Positions 27,927-41,518 of a stretch of 64,000 nucleotides of DNA are shown in pieces (the first letter of the stretch is position 1; each line of letters begins with the position of its first letter). Source of the DNA: Melanocharis versteri (taxonomy: Eukaryota > Chordata > Aves > Passeriformes > Melanocharitidae); assembly GCA_013397845.1 (NCBI GenBank), contig VZTG01004479.1:2847990-2911989 (forward strand), given 5' to 3'. A program made the translations under genes and the position numbers. The notes beneath the pieces were generated by a model. The model ran no database searches, was not told where the DNA came from, and was given only the letters and a program-made list of their open reading frames with translations.

Positions 27927-30900
27927 TCTACAAGTCTCTCTGACAGTTTTGAGTTATAAGTGTATAGAATAATTTGCCCACTGCTGTTCTGACTGAGGCC
28001 ATTGTATAGCAAAAGCTGAGGATTTTGTCTTGAGTGGCTGTAACAGTCCTTTCTTGCATGTGCTGCATTGGAAAGTATTTTCTTTAGTAGCAGTCTCATC
28101 TGCTGTATTTTAGTTCATTGATTCAGTGCAAAATCAAGAAAACCGTTTTCTAAGTAACTTTAAAAGCTCCAGTAAATCCTCTACCCTGTTACAATGGGAT
28201 TCTCTTAGAATGTAGGGTCTTAAAAGTCATTGGCCAATTTGTTTCAGAACCTGAAGCCTCTCAAGTTACCTAAACAAACTTAGAAATGGAGCGCTGTTTG
28301 TTAAAAACCATTCTCTTTGTAAGAGTTACTGAGTAATAAATTCAGGCTTTAATTTTCCAGAGCTTCTTCCTGCCTCGCAGGACACTTGCTGTGAAGTTCA
28401 AACATTGTTTTCAGGCTGGTGAGGTAATTCCTAGTGTACTCTCTGCTGCGGATGCACATCTGTTAACTTGTATGGGAATTACGCCAAATTCCACTTAAGT
28501 TCACAAGTACTTTTGTGATATTGATTTTAATTGGTTCCCCACAGTTGCAGGTGCTGAAGTGACCAGAATGTGGTAAAAATACAACCCACACAGATATTCA
28601 CTGTGGTCTGTATCTTGAGCCTTGATTTCTAAGCTAAATTGAAGTGAGATTTTCTGCAGTGTGCGTAAATGCTTACAAGGTGATTTTAAAGTATCCTGTT
28701 CAGCAAAGTCTGTGTAGGATGCCGCCTTCCTTTTAAGGAAAAGAGAGCAAAGAAGATTAAAGGAAGAGATGATCCAGACAAATAGAGTGAGCTGAAATGC
28801 TCGATCACCAAATACACTCCAATTAAGAGACGAGACTCTACCATGCCAGAACAAGGTGAACTGCTAATATAAAATGCTCTAGGTTAGGATCAGCAGGAGC
28901 TCTACACTAATTGAGAGGTCCCCAATGAAGATTTTGGTGTCTGGGTTGTGAGAAATTCGTCATTCTTCCCTGGGACCTGGCGGGAATACCTATTATCTTT
29001 CCCTACAGTAACCCTGCTTTGGTAGATCTGCCTGAGCACCATCCTGTCCTCTCAACTAAGTTTTAACTAAAAACATACACACAATAAATCTGCTGGTTTT
29101 GACTAGAAATATCTAGAGTTCTCAAATGCAGCTGACTGTGCAGGAAAAAGGAGGTGGGAAAAGTTTGAAAGTTGGCTGCTTTGCAATATAAAGCAGTAAA
29201 AGGCAATTCAAACAAAACCTGGAAGTTCAGTCATCATTCTGGAAGTGAAAATGTGTTTAATAAGATTCCTTTCCAGATATTTGCAGTTAAGCAGAAGCTT
29301 TCTCTCTGGCAACAAAATGAAGTCTGCCATTCTTGCCACTGTTATACATCTGTCTATACAACTGCCACTATGAAAAGCAGTTGACTTGATATCAGTAACT
29401 TAAACTATATTACTGTAGTATTTGAAGAATAATTTAAGCAAGCTAATTTAAAACTAAAAAAATTCAGTATTTCTAGCTTTAAAATTTTGATAGAAATGAA
29501 AGATGAGTTCTGTAATGGATATGGATGACACGGGCTTCAAGTGTTTGAATAGTCATAAAATCTGTTTTTAAGGACAAGTATTTACATGGTTCTGTGAAAA
29601 ATAAATATCAATAGGTGAAAAAACAAAAGGCAAGGCACTCTGCCTATAAGCAGCAGATTTTATTAATGCAGTCATGTTGCAAAGCATACAGGCTTTCACT
29701 TCAGGCTTACAACACTTCATGGTATCATATGCATGAACAAAAAGAAGTATTTTTCATTGCAACTCAAAGAAATTTTCTTGTTTTAATTTAAAGGCAGCAG
29801 AACACTCTTTTGTCTAGTCCTTTATCGTGGGAAGATACAGCACATATCTTTACCTGAATTTCCAGGTTAACTGATTTTTTTTTAATACTTGATTTTTCTT
29901 TTACTATTCAACAGATAAAGATAACTCGCATGTAGAAAGAAAATTTATTACTTACATAAAACTACATTTTGAACAATTTATGAATATACATTAATTAAGA
30001 GATGGGTATTTCATACTTTTTTATCCTGATGCATGAGGCTGGCAACTTGTTACAGGCAGTGATGCAGTAGAGCTGATTTAAGCAGACAGATGATGCATAT
30101 TGTTATCTGAACTATTGGGAAGGGCTTTGCAAAAACTGATATGTGTTTAGACTTAGGAGTAGTTTGCCTCTTTTGTATCTGAAAGCTTCTCTTTTTTCCA
30201 ATTTGATGTCAAAACATTATGCTGTGCCTAAAGAAACAGAAGGATTTAATGTTTGGTTACACTGCTATGTATTTAGGGCCACTTACATCCTCATGTCCTA
30301 TTTGGCAAGTGGAGAAGGTGAGACTGTGCTGCTTGTCCCTGCTTTCAGCTGCTTGGGTCCCAGATGGTGAGAAAGCATCACTGTCAAATGAAGGAAGGAG
30401 GAAATACAGGCAAAAATAGAAGATGCCATTCTGAGAAGTCAAGCCTCAACTTCTGAACATTTTGACACCTGGCAAGCCTTGACCAGCAAGCGGGAATTTA
30501 AACCTGCCCCAGTTTTAGCTGCTTTTGTTTATTTTCAGTGAGGCTAGCTGTCTTTTGCTGCAGACATATCCTTTCTTTTCTCTATACCTAAGAAAAATTA
30601 ATCCTGGAAGTGGCAACATAAGTCTGAGTTCTTTTTTACCACAGTCTTCTCAGAGCATCCCTTTGTATTATAGATATAGAGGTCTAAGAAGTGTGGCAGG
30701 TGTGCAAGAGGTAATAGTTGGACAATCGCAGCAGGAAGGCTCAAAGTTGTAGAATTAATTCAGACTGCACATTAAGTCAGTATTAGTTGAAACTGTTCTG
30801 GGAAAACATGAAACACTACAAGTCTTGGTGCTCATACTCAAAGCTGGAATTGATAGGTAGCAAAGCACACAACCATCATGTAAAGCAGACTGGAAATAGT

Positions 30901-33900
30901 TTTCCTAAAATTTACATGGTATACTAAGACGGTTTCATGTATCTGGATCTTATTCCTCACTACCTCAGAATGCACCTGTTTGCTCCATCGTAATTCTCAG
31001 CTACATTTTCTGATTGTTGGAAAGTTATTGTAGGAGATTCTGGAAGTTGCTTGCGAGGAACATACTTTGGGGACCATGTGACCTGAACAGTAGTAGTTTG
31101 AACTGTCTTGGAGCCTTGCAGAACAGAGTAATACAAACTTCTGCTATCCTAAGGGTTTAAGGGGATGTGTTATTTAGTGTCCTTTCTCCTGCCTAGTCCT
31201 CATTTCTTTGCTTTGGGAAGAAAACAGGGAGAGTAATAGTTTGAAATGGGGCGAAATAATTTTAAGGTTGTCTTAGTGACAGAAGGAAGAGCTTGTTATG
31301 CTAGAGGAATATAGATGATCTTTTCTTGCCTTTTGCTTTGGAGTTGCATAGGTGAGAATACCAAATGGGGATCAGTCTTCATAGATATCTTAATGTCTTT
31401 TCTTTGAGCCTTTATACTTCAACATTTGAAAGAAAACCCAAGAAATATTTCTTTCTCAAATTTCTGGGGCATTTCCACAAGTTTCTTGTGCTTTGTCCTC
31501 TGAATCAAGAAGTCCAACATTGCAGAGTTGAATAGCAACTGGACAAAGATACAAAAAAGTCACTATTTTTTTCAGAAACTGCAGATCCTTATGTGTCCCT
31601 GCCCCACAGTAAAAAAACAGGAAGCAAATAAATACATTCTGGGCAGCAGATGAGATGAACTGTAACTCCATGACAGTTTATAAATTTAAATACAGCTTTC
31701 TGTGTATGAGGAGCTGTATTGATTTGCTGCTTAAGATGCTGGACATGCATGTGGAACTGGATTCTAAATGAGGTCTGGAATTCAAACACATTTGTTTCCA
31801 TGTGTTCCAAATGATGAGAACAGTGACTTTTCTGACTGTGTCACAGTACTCTCTGAAGCTAATTCTGGTCTATTTCTGCCTTGTATTCTCTGATCTGATT
31901 TTAAAATGAGTATTTCACTTAAATGCATGCCTCTCAGGCTTTAAATACATCTTTGAAACTTAATACTGTGACCTATTTTTATTTATTATGCAAATGGTTA
32001 ATAATGTCTTCAGTCCCAGGACAACTAGTGCGGTTTCTGACTCATCAACTTTTGGTTGTACGTTAATCTAGTGTTAAAAACAAACAAACAAAAACCACAT
32101 AGAAAGAAACAGACAAGTCCAAAAAAGGACAAAACCAAACCTCTCAGTGTCTTCCATCATAAATTACTGTAGCTGATTTCTCAAACATTTTCTTACTTCA
32201 CTGATAACTGTATGTTGCTTAAGAAGAAGAAATCTTACTTCCGTCTATAACACACAGAAATGCCATATGAACCTGCCATTTATTGATGGGTTCCAAATAA
32301 ATGTGTTTTGTCCACGCTACTACAGCTTCTTATATTGAAGGCATAGTGTTACAATTTTCCAAAAAGGTAAAGCAAACAAAAAATGCACTTAAAATTGAAG
32401 CATAACTTAAATATTGCCTTTTATTAAGGTAGATAATGATTGTGTAAGATCTTAGCAAAAATATCTAAATGATTTGTCAGAGAGGGAATGTGTCTAGGTG
32501 TATGTAATTGCTTCCACATTTTTTCATTTTTTAGAAAATAATTTTTATATGTTTGCAAGGTAACTCCCACTCAGTGGCTGGTGAAGTGCTCTAGTTTTTT
32601 AAGCAACATAATGAGCAGCTAGTGAGGATGGTTTTCCCGGCTGCCAAAGGGTTTCTCAGAGTTGCAATGACTGCCATATTACTGTCAAGCTGTCATGGAC
32701 TAAGTGATGGTTTTAAAGCGTGTTTGGTGGGTTCGTGGGTAGCTGGTTTTTTGAATGCTATAGAAATGTTAGCTGTTTCCTAAAATACTAAGACACAAAA
32801 GGTGAAATGCAACTAGATCTGTTTGGCTGTGCACGGTAATCATGAGTGTGAGATGCAAAGGAGGAACTGCCGTTTTCCCAAGAGGATTGCCTCATTTAGC
32901 TTAAGACTGAATTTCTGCCTAAGGTGATGACATACCCAAGATCATTGTAAGTTCCTCCACAGAAGAGTAGTCCTCTTGGCCTCTCCCAGAGTTACTGTGT
33001 GGTGGATGATACAGAAACAATCATCTAATCAAGATGCTTTTATAGTTCATCTGTTATAGGCATTTTTGGGAAGTGATGAAGTTTGGAAATGTAATGTGAA
33101 TCTTTCACTGCAGTACAGAGCACTAATAGCTCCAAATGAAGACAAAGCTGCTGTTCATTGATTATTAAAAGTGCAATATAGAGAAGTTTGGAAAAGCAGA
33201 TGTAGGAAATGTCAAACAAACCAGTTTCTGGAGATGCTGAGATTAGACATTTAGTGTTTAACTATCATCTGTAAAATTTGATATTCTCACCTTGGAAGAT
33301 GTAATGCCCCCTGTTTTCAAGAGCACTGGAATGTATGTCATGTAGAAGCCTTCAGAACAGTGAGAAGTTTGTTCTGGTAAAATTTAGGGCTATAGAGTTC
33401 ATAATTGGTTATCCATGAGATTCTGAGGGGGAAAAACAAGTGTTTCATCACACAGTCATTCTGTCTAGTGCTTCCTGGTGTCGAACCCTTTGTTTTGGCA
33501 GTGCTGCTGGTGTTAATTATAAATATGACTTACATACAGTATGCACACTTTTTTCTTTCTAATACATGTCTCATTTAGCAGTAGATCATTGTCCATTTTG
33601 CATGGAAAGAGAATAATCCACAGGCCATAAAAGTTGAGCCACTGTTAAATAGCCTTTAATTACTACTGCTTTGTAGAAGATATGTGAAACTTGGTCTAGT
33701 AGAATGCTGTAAAGTGTTTCAAAGTTATCACTGGAGTTGCCAAAAAAAGACATGAATAAATACAAGGAGTAAATTTAGAGAAGATAGGCACATAAGCTTG
33801 TACAGCTTTTGAGTTTGTTTCCCACTCAGTGCTGTGTAGACTTGCAGTAGAAACAGAACCTGTATATACCCTGTAGGTAAAGATAGGTTTCCTGACACCC

Positions 33901-34250
33901 CTGCTTTATTGGGATTGTTACATTTGGATATATGGGCCATTGAGCAAGCATTGAATCTTTATTACTAATCTCGCTTCTTATTAATAGCACTCTTTGCATT
34001 TCAGTAGTCGTTCTGGTCTAAGTTTCCTGTGACCTTGCTGATACTGCATTGATCTTCTGTGTTCTGTACTATTTGATGTACAGTTCTAAATCACATACTG
34101 CACCATGCACTAGTTTGGCTCTCAGTGCTTCCACTGTCAACGAGGAGATTTCTGGCAATCTGTTTACTACATTCTTGTCAATAGTCTGATCAATATACTG
34201 AGTCTAGCTGTGCTTTCTACTCCACGGTAGCTTCTTAAAAACAATTATCT

Positions 34251-34310
34251 GCCTTGTGAAATGCCTTGTGAAATGTAGAAATCTCTTTTTGTTTGTTTGT
34301 TTGTTTGTTT
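34251..34310. repeat. 12-bp tandem duplication followed by (GTTT)n microsatellite
   Basis: GCCTTGTGAAAT is repeated twice perfectly at 34251-34274. A (GTTT)5 microsatellite follows at 34291-34310. Confidence 0.9.
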
Positions 34311-35708
34311 TTTACCTACTGAAATTTCCTTGGAAATGAATTTTCTATTTGTCAAGTTTAGTTCTCATAAGGGTGTTTGTACTTTCACGGACTCACACGG
34401 AACTGAAAACATCTAGATCGGAGATATTGAAAAGAGCTTTTCATATAAATCTGCTTTTGTGGATCTATTCCAAAGTACATTTAACATCAAGACACTGATC
34501 TGTGCATTTTAAAATTTTCATCCTAAGAGCCAATATTAACTTTCTAACTCCATGGCATGATAAGGTATTGCATCAGTATTTACTTACTGTTTAGCTGAGT
34601 CGCTGGGTGCAGAAGTGCATGCAGCACACATTTTCAGAGTGGGAAGCCTCTTACTTTTCCTGGTTGTTTGGGCAAATGGGGTGCACAAAAATAAGCAATC
34701 TTGCTGTTTAAGTCTTGATTATTTTAGAAGCTTTATTTAACTGCCACCATCTAAAAGCAGAGAAAAGCGACTTTTCCAATAATACTCTTATTTGGTGGAC
34801 CATATGGATAAAATTATTTTTGGAAAGGGTTTAAGTAGAAAAAAAACAGATGACACACCAGCTTTTGTAGATTATGCAATACAATGATTATACAAATTAT
34901 TTCTTCACAGAAAGTGGAAATGTGTTTGGGAGTGACTTAAAGTACAGCAACAGATAAGTAACACATAAATAAAATACACATTTGACTACAAAAAGTGTCT
35001 AAAGATGCTTATAGAACTTCCATGGATTTATACTGATTAAAAGAATATTTGTTTAGAGAAAACATCTAATTCAGGAAGTCAATTTTCCTGCTGTTGAAAA
35101 GTTAGCCTTATTAAGTACTCTTTGAAAATCCAATTCTAATTTAATGATACGCTAATTTGAGCATTATATGGCCTTTTTTATTATTTTCCAAAATCAGACC
35201 AGTCTTCTTTGTTTGTGGTTTTTAACATACATTTTGTTTATAGTAAGTAATATCATTCTTATTCAGGGTTGTTGTTTGTGGTACCTAATATTTGGAAGGG
35301 GAAGTGTCAAGCAAACTTTGGTTCCTTAATTCTTATACCTGTGTTTTTCACAGACTATTGTCTGACTTGATGGATTTACAGTGTAGTAAGTGCATATACC
35401 TATGTCTCTTGACTGGCAATCAAATGTCACAAATGTTGGTGGTGTTATACAAGCATGACCTACATGTGCCGTGTTGTGAAAAGACTGGAAAAACGTTTTG
35501 TTTTTTTCAATCAGCAACATGAAATTCAGTCTAAAGTAACAGGGTTTTTTAATAAGGTGCATATCCTTACATGGTCATATTGTTGGGTTTTCTTCTCTGT
35601 TTTCTAAATTGAGAAGACACGAAAGAAATTATTAATACTCAGTGCTGAATATGAGAAACTTAAGCAAATTAGCGTGGGGAAAAGAGAACAGTAAGGTAAT
35701 CGATGGTG

Positions 35709-36121
35709 CACCTCTCCTATGAGGAAAGTCTGAGAGAGTTGGGTTTGTTCAGCCTGAAGAAGAGAATGCTTTGGGATGACCTAATTGCGGCCTTCCAGTA
35801 CCTGAGAGCCTACAAGAAATCTGGACAGGGACTTTTTACAAGAGCATGTGGTGACAGGACAAAGGGGAATGGCTTCACACTGAAAGAGAGTAGGTTTAGG
35901 TTAGGTATTAGGAAAAAAAAGTCTTTACTGGGAGAGTGGTGAGGCACTGGAACAGGTTGCCCAGAGAGGTGGTGGATGCCTTGTCACTGGAGGTGTTTAG
36001 GACAGACTGGATGGAGCTCTGAGCAACCTGGTCTAGTGACAGGTGTCCCTGACAATGGCAGGAAGATTGGAACTGGACGATCTTTAAGGTCCCTTCCCCC
36101 AGGCCGTTCTGTGATTCTGTG
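35709..36121 (+). mobile_element. CR1 LINE 3' fragment, sense, intact 3' tail
   Basis: CACCTCTCCTATGAGGAAAG, GAGAGTTGGGTTTGTTCAGCC and CCTAATTGCGGCCTTCCAGTACCTGA, then GCACTGGAACAGGTTGCCCAGAGAGGTGGTGGATGCC, are well-preserved CR1. It ends with the terminal TTCTGTGATTCTGTG. It is one of the least diverged copies in the window and lies about 330 bp upstream of the STXBP6 exon at 36455. Confidence 0.95.
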
Positions 36122-36454
36122 GCTGTAAGAATGAAGTGGAAAGACCTTTGTTGTAGTTCCAGGTTTTTTTTACAGGATGTTCATAACTTAAGCTGATGAT
36201 GGGTAAAATATATCAATTTTGAGTAGTAGACAGCTTGTTTGGCATCATACCACCATTCTGACAATAAGGAATATGCTTTTCAGTATGTTATCCTGGAAAA
36301 GGATTGCATTCTACTGTCAAAATTGGTAACATATATTTGCTTCGCGGGACACTGTAGAAAATTCACCAGCAAAACAGCTACTGATAAGTGAAGTAAACAG
36401 CATGTTCCTGAATCACAAAGCCCACTTCAGTTATATGTTTTTTCATATGCTCAG

Positions 36455-36585
36455 TGACGAACAAGAAACCAGCTCAAGCATCGATTACGAAGGTGAAGCA
36501 ATTTGAAGGCTCTACGTCGTTTGTCAGGAGAACGCAGTGGATGCTCGAGCAGCTTCGCCAGGTCAATGGTATAGACCCTAATCGG
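36455..36585 (+). CDS. STXBP6: STXBP6 (amisyn) internal coding exon, residues ~52-95
   Basis: This 131-bp exon is flanked by acceptor TCAG and donor CGG|GTGAGT. It starts with the last two bases of a split Val codon (phase 1), followed by 43 codons beginning TNKKPAQASITKVKQFEG and ending NGIDPNR (phase 0 exit). The sequence matches my memory of vertebrate amisyn almost residue for residue. This part belongs to the N-terminal half, described as a Sec3/Exo84-like PH domain that binds phosphoinositides. Amisyn is a soluble SNARE-binding protein that pairs with syntaxin-1 and SNAP-25 and restrains exocytosis. The last codon is CGG (Arg), where I recall Gly in human. The exon has a higher GC content than the surrounding intron, and there is no frameshift. 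Confidence 0.96.
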
Positions 36586-38380
36586 GTGAGTTTGAACAGT
36601 TCTAGAAAATGAAAATTGAGCTGTTATATAACTGATTTGTGAACCAGGCATTCCTTCTATTCAAAAGGCATCTGGAAATACAAGATACAGGTTTAAGTGC
36701 AAATTCTCAAAAAATAAGTAACTCAGTGGAATCTATGTGAAGTAAATTTTAATGGGAAACATGAGAGGAGGCTAAAACTCAGTCATATGGGTTTTTTTCT
36801 TCTTGTTTTTCCATACTTTTCTTACTACTTTCTCTTTCTTTGTAAAGAGCAAAGTAAGAGCCTTGTTTGCTTCAGCTATTAGCCTCTTGGGTCTATTTTG
36901 GCGTACAGCTGTGCTGTGAGATAAAGCAATAGGTAGAAGTAAGAACAGAAGTGGTTGCTGAGGTTCAAGTTTCTGAAATCTTGTAAATCCTGCATTTTTT
37001 CTAGGACAGTCCTCTCCTCAGATATGCCAGCATTCCTTATCTTACGCTAGAAAGTGTGGTAGTGTCCTTTAGCTGCAAATGGCAAGTGAACACTGATTTA
37101 AACAAAAAACTACCAAAACCAAAATTAAACAAATCAACCCTATATTAAATAGTTGTGGAATTATTCCTTTAATTTGGATCATACAGTCCACCTTGAGCTA
37201 TCTCAAGACAAAGTTGTACTAATGTGTATTAGGCTTATGAATACAATTCTCCAGTAGTAAAACAACATAATTAGAAGTTAAAAATGTGGTTCATATTATG
37301 TGCTCACAAGGTGATTTAGTGTTCTTTTTATAGCAAAATATTTTTGTGACTGAATCCCTTGGTTTCTTCAAAGTTGTGCCCTGATCAACCACCTAAGCAT
37401 CTTAACTATGGTGCACCAAATTCTGTCACTACCCAAGTCTGGGTTAGTACCTAAGTACCTCGTGCCAAGTCTAGTTACTACCTAAAGTCTTGGTACAAAA
37501 AAAAAGCCCTTGGCCACTACCCAGTGAAATGCAAGGAGTAGAACTGTATTTTCTCGGGGTAAAGGAACTATGAAAACAAGCGAAATGACAAATAGGTAAG
37601 GGATATGAGTTGTAGGCCCTTTTACAGCATCTGCTAGGCAGCTATGTACATAACAGATTGAAAGTCCTATCAAGCTCTTAAGTTTAGAAATGTTTCTTTC
37701 AAGCTTGTCTCCTGGTGAATTCCTAGTGTCATCAGTTGGAAAAGAACATTTACTAGATTAGATTGCAAAACAATGTTTAGCAAATATTGCTAAATATATA
37801 GCATGACTTCTTGCATAAAATCCTTTAATTTTGGCAGCTGATGGTGGTATAGAGCTGCACTTCGATTTGTTCTGGGAGTGGTCTTTTGCTCATGTTATCC
37901 TGAGTCTTTTGCAACACTTCATGAAAATGCATTAAATACAATAATTGGGACTTGTTATTTGCCTAGCTTATTTGTTTGGTTGAGCATAGAAAGCAGAGCC
38001 ACATCTTCTATAACATAGTCTGACCACAGATTTTGTGAGAGGCATAAATGCTTGCATAATATAGAAGGCACAAATAACTATATATCTGTAGATAGCAAGG
38101 GTTTCTTATGAGAATTTGACTTTTAATGTTTTGATCTAAATTATTTTTGTTTTCAGATATTTTTGTCATAGCTGACTATTCCTCATTAAAAATAAAAGTA
38201 AGAAAAACTTCCAGCCTGTTCAGTCTTTTTCAATCAAAAATATGCAGTAATACCAGGATGGTTATTAGTTGCATGGCTTTTCTGCTTTTTGCAACACAGT
38301 ACATTTTAAAAAATATCTTTCTCCAAATCATTTCTAAAACTGGAAATAATAGCAGTGTGTGTGGTTTTTTTTTCTTCCAG
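36586..38380 (+). other. STXBP6: STXBP6 intron (1.8 kb, phase 0)
   Basis: This intron has a GTGAGT donor and a strong acceptor (a run of T then CTTCCAG at 38368-38380). No interspersed repeat was recognised inside. A possible 41-nt cryptic exon at 38157-38197 has good splice sites but introduces a stop codon in frame; see the rejected list. The rest is AT-rich unannotated sequence. Confidence 0.85.
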
Positions 38381-38546
38381 GATTCCCCAGAATTTGATTT
38401 ACTATTTGAAAATGCATTTGACCAATGGGTAGCAAACACAGCTTCAGAAAAATGCACATTCTTTCAGGTTCTACATCACACTTGTCAGCGATACCTTACA
38501 GACAAGAAACCAGAATTTATCAACTGCCAATCTAAAATTATGGGAG
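38381..38546 (+). CDS. STXBP6: STXBP6 (amisyn) internal coding exon, residues 96-151
   Basis: This 166-bp exon runs from CTTCCAG|GATTCC to GGGAG|GTAAGT. It has 55 complete codons plus one base (phase 1 exit). The translation starts DSPEFDLLFENAFDQWVA, continues through the LHHTCQRYLT stretch and ends INCQSKIMGG, with the last Gly codon completed in the next exon. It covers the end of the PH-like domain and the linker to the SNARE motif. Compared with the human protein as I remember it there are only a few conservative changes (for example V for I before LHHTC and K for R in TDKKPEF). The upstream frame is open through the intron, so a naive ORF call would start too early; the splice acceptor defines the true start. 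Confidence 0.97.
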
Positions 38547-41518
38547 GTAAGTGAATCAAAGCTTAATAGTTTGCAGTTTTGAACATGAAATGATTTGCAT
38601 GTGATTTATTCTGTGTTCAGATAAGCTTGCAGCCTCATGACATCTTGAAATCATGGGTCTGAACATGTTAACTTAGCAGTAAACTAGGCTTCAGCATTTC
38701 TTCATCAAGCACCACTTCACACTCTTCTGTTACCTTTTCATTCCTTTCATTTTAGCTACTGAAACTGATAACAGATACAGATAACTTCATCAATCGTTTT
38801 CTTTTAGTGTCTTCTTAAACTAAGAAAAAATGTGTAAAATTTCTTGTGTCTTCTCTCATTTTTTCCTTTTCCATGTTAATAGGATTTTCTTTGTTTTCTT
38901 TTTGGTGTGGTGGTGAGGAGGGAGCTGCATTAATGGGTGAAGATATACTCTACAATTTTTCTATTTCATATGCAAAGTCTCATGTTGGTTATCTGTTTGC
39001 TAATGTTTCTCACTTCCATCCTTCCTGCAAATAAGCTGTTATTAATAAACCACGACACATTTTGCCTTTTGAACTTGTATTATTCTCCGAAGCTTGACCT
39101 GTCCAAAATTGAGTTCCTGATTCAACTGACCCAGTTATTAACTTTATCCTAAACAAGTGTCATCACAGTGGAAAAAAAAATTGCCACTGAGGTTCATAAA
39201 TATATGCTTAACTTCTACTATTTCAAAACACACTAGACCCTACCATGTCCCATGAAGCATACCCACATTCTCCCTTTGACAGCTTCCTAGATAAAGTGGG
39301 AGTATTCAGTTATCCTCTTGATAGCAGATGGTGACCATTTCCATATTCCTTGCATGCCATTCTGACTGGGCATGAGTCTGGTCTGTGTGTGTATACACAA
39401 TGTGCTGCATATAGACATTGTATAGGGACTAATAAATCTCCTCATGGATACAGTGCTTCTGCTGTTCTTCACGCTATCAACTTTTTCCTCACGCTGGGTG
39501 ATACACTCCCTGTGGGTAGGTTTAAATGTGAAAGAAACTGTAAGAACTGTAAACCAAGTAATAGTTGTCCCTAGATTTCAGTGACTCACTGTGTGTCAGC
39601 CTCACTGAACCAGCTGTGTGTATCAAAACCCAGTAAGTCCAAAACCTGAAATACCTAAGATATATTTTCTGGAAAATATGTTGAAATGTGTTATTGATCT
39701 CAAATTCATCCTGACTAGAGAAAGTAAGGTCCAAATGTAGCTAAGCAAACCACAGAACATACTCCTGAAAATGTATCTTGAAATTTATTACATCCAGTTG
39801 AGAATTTACAACTTGAATTTTTTTGTTGTTACTGTTCTGTTGGTGTATTTTGCTATCTAGTCAGAGCAATATATTCAAATCATACTTAAATCTCAGTGCG
39901 GTCAGATTTCAGATGAGGCCTGTCGCTTTAGCCAAGGTAGCATAACATTTTAAGTGATACTCTTGTGAACTTTCTGGGGATATGAAAAGTAATACTTTTT
40001 CTTTTGGGTGGTTAGCCAGTTAAACTTCTAATACTCTACAACATAAAAAAAAAAAAATATTAGAATATATAAATGCATACATGCACATGCTTTTTTAAGT
40101 CATTATGTAGATATGCACATCATATGTGTAATGTATGTCTTGTAGCTAATGCTTATTTTCAAAAATAAAATAAAAATTGCCACCAAGGAACACTTTTTCA
40201 CAAGTGAAACTGAAGATGAAAGAAATTGAAGGGCTTGTTTACAAGCCTACTTATCTTATTGAACCTTATTCCATTCTAAAGGATAAGAGTGAAGAAAGTG
40301 AAATTCATGGTGCTCCTGTTTCTGCAGGAAGTGCTTAGGAGCTTAGCCTTAAGTAAATAAGGGTGTTCCTGTGGAACTCCAGACCCTTTTCGTGGCCTTC
40401 CTCCTTTTACCTCTTTTCTCTCTCCCACACACAATTTCCCCCTATAGACCAGAGCCCTGTCACTGACTCTTCTTCTGCTGATTCATTTTTTGCCTTATTT
40501 TCATTTGAAAAGTATGTAATGTATGTTATGTCATTATAGTCTGCAAAGTTAAATAGGCTAGACTGTTTTCTGTAACTTGATTAATGACATCAGTCTTTGC
40601 AGCAATAATGAGAACTGACTGAACGTGTGGGTGCTAATTCTGGGAACAAAGAACAAATTCAAATTTAGGCAGACTATAACAAGATTCCTCCTACTAGTGT
40701 CTTATACTAAATATTTCAAGTTTGTCTTTTGTTTAGAATTTAGGTGAGCCCCCTCCATAGCTTACGTGCATTCTGGATGTTATGGTGGAGAAGAAAGGCA
40801 GGCTTTGGGGCTAGAGGGCTTTTTTTGACTGAGGTAGGAAATCTTTTCCCCTTTTGTACCTTTATAACATACAGGTTCTGATACCAGAATGTGTCTAATT
40901 TGGAGTATCTTTGTGTTATGTTGGTATTTGGTGGCCATGTTAGTCAGGTTGTATTGCTTTTACATCAGTTAATACAAAAAGCAAAGTTGGAGATGGCTGG
41001 TGTGCAGAAATTTCGTCACTTAAAAGTTGTGTTCATTAGAACAGCTTGATTCTTGATGTAACATTAAGCTGACATTGAGGATGCATCTGACTAATTTCTG
41101 GATAGGACCTTGAGATTACAGCATTTGAAGCTCTTCAAAGATTAACGCTGGGCCTATAATAAAGAACAAACATTTGCTGCCACCTTTAGATGCATATTAG
41201 AAATGCATTTGGTTTTAAGCTTTGTCCTACATATATGCGTTGGTATTTAACAGTTGTTCTGCTGAATTAAAATATTCTTGGAAACCCAAAATAATGACAC
41301 CTTTACCTTTGTAACCATTTCTGTAGGACACCTCACAGGGGTTACTAATGAATTATTATTTTTCCTCTAAGAATAAAATGCCAGTGTGAGAATGGTAATG
41401 AGTACTTTTTCCATTAGTCATCTTGGCTTACCACCTTTGAGAATACAGTGGTGTTTACCATACTGAGCAAGATTAATGACTGACCAAAGGAGATGAATGA
41501 AAACTTGTGTTACGAATT

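Larger units (their letters stand above)
1..36454 (+). other. STXBP6: STXBP6 large intron, 3' part (upstream of first visible exon)
   Basis: This is a 36 kb stretch with no supported exon. It ends in a pyrimidine-containing tract and TCAG acceptor directly before the exon at 36455. The next amisyn residues upstream (about 1-51) were looked for and not found, so the intron's 5' end and the start-codon exon should lie before base 1. It contains CR1 fragments near 5.2, 6.7, 10.9, 11.5, 16.8, 25.0 and 35.7 kb, a T24 run at 23.3 kb, a GTTT microsatellite at 34.3 kb and small inverted or tandem repeats listed separately. Between these I see unannotated AT-rich sequence. Short ORFs here have no recognisable domains. 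Confidence 0.8.

Noticed and set aside
38157..38197. Possible 41-nt cryptic STXBP6 exon with TTTTCAG acceptor and GTAAGA donor
   Set aside because: Entered in phase 0 it reads ATA TTT TTG TCA TAG, a stop after four codons, and its length is not a multiple of three. The direct join of 36585 to 38381 matches the known protein.
38147..38380. Open frame extending the 38381 exon upstream
   Set aside because: The upstream part is intron that happens to lack stops; the CTTCCAG acceptor and protein similarity begin at 38381.
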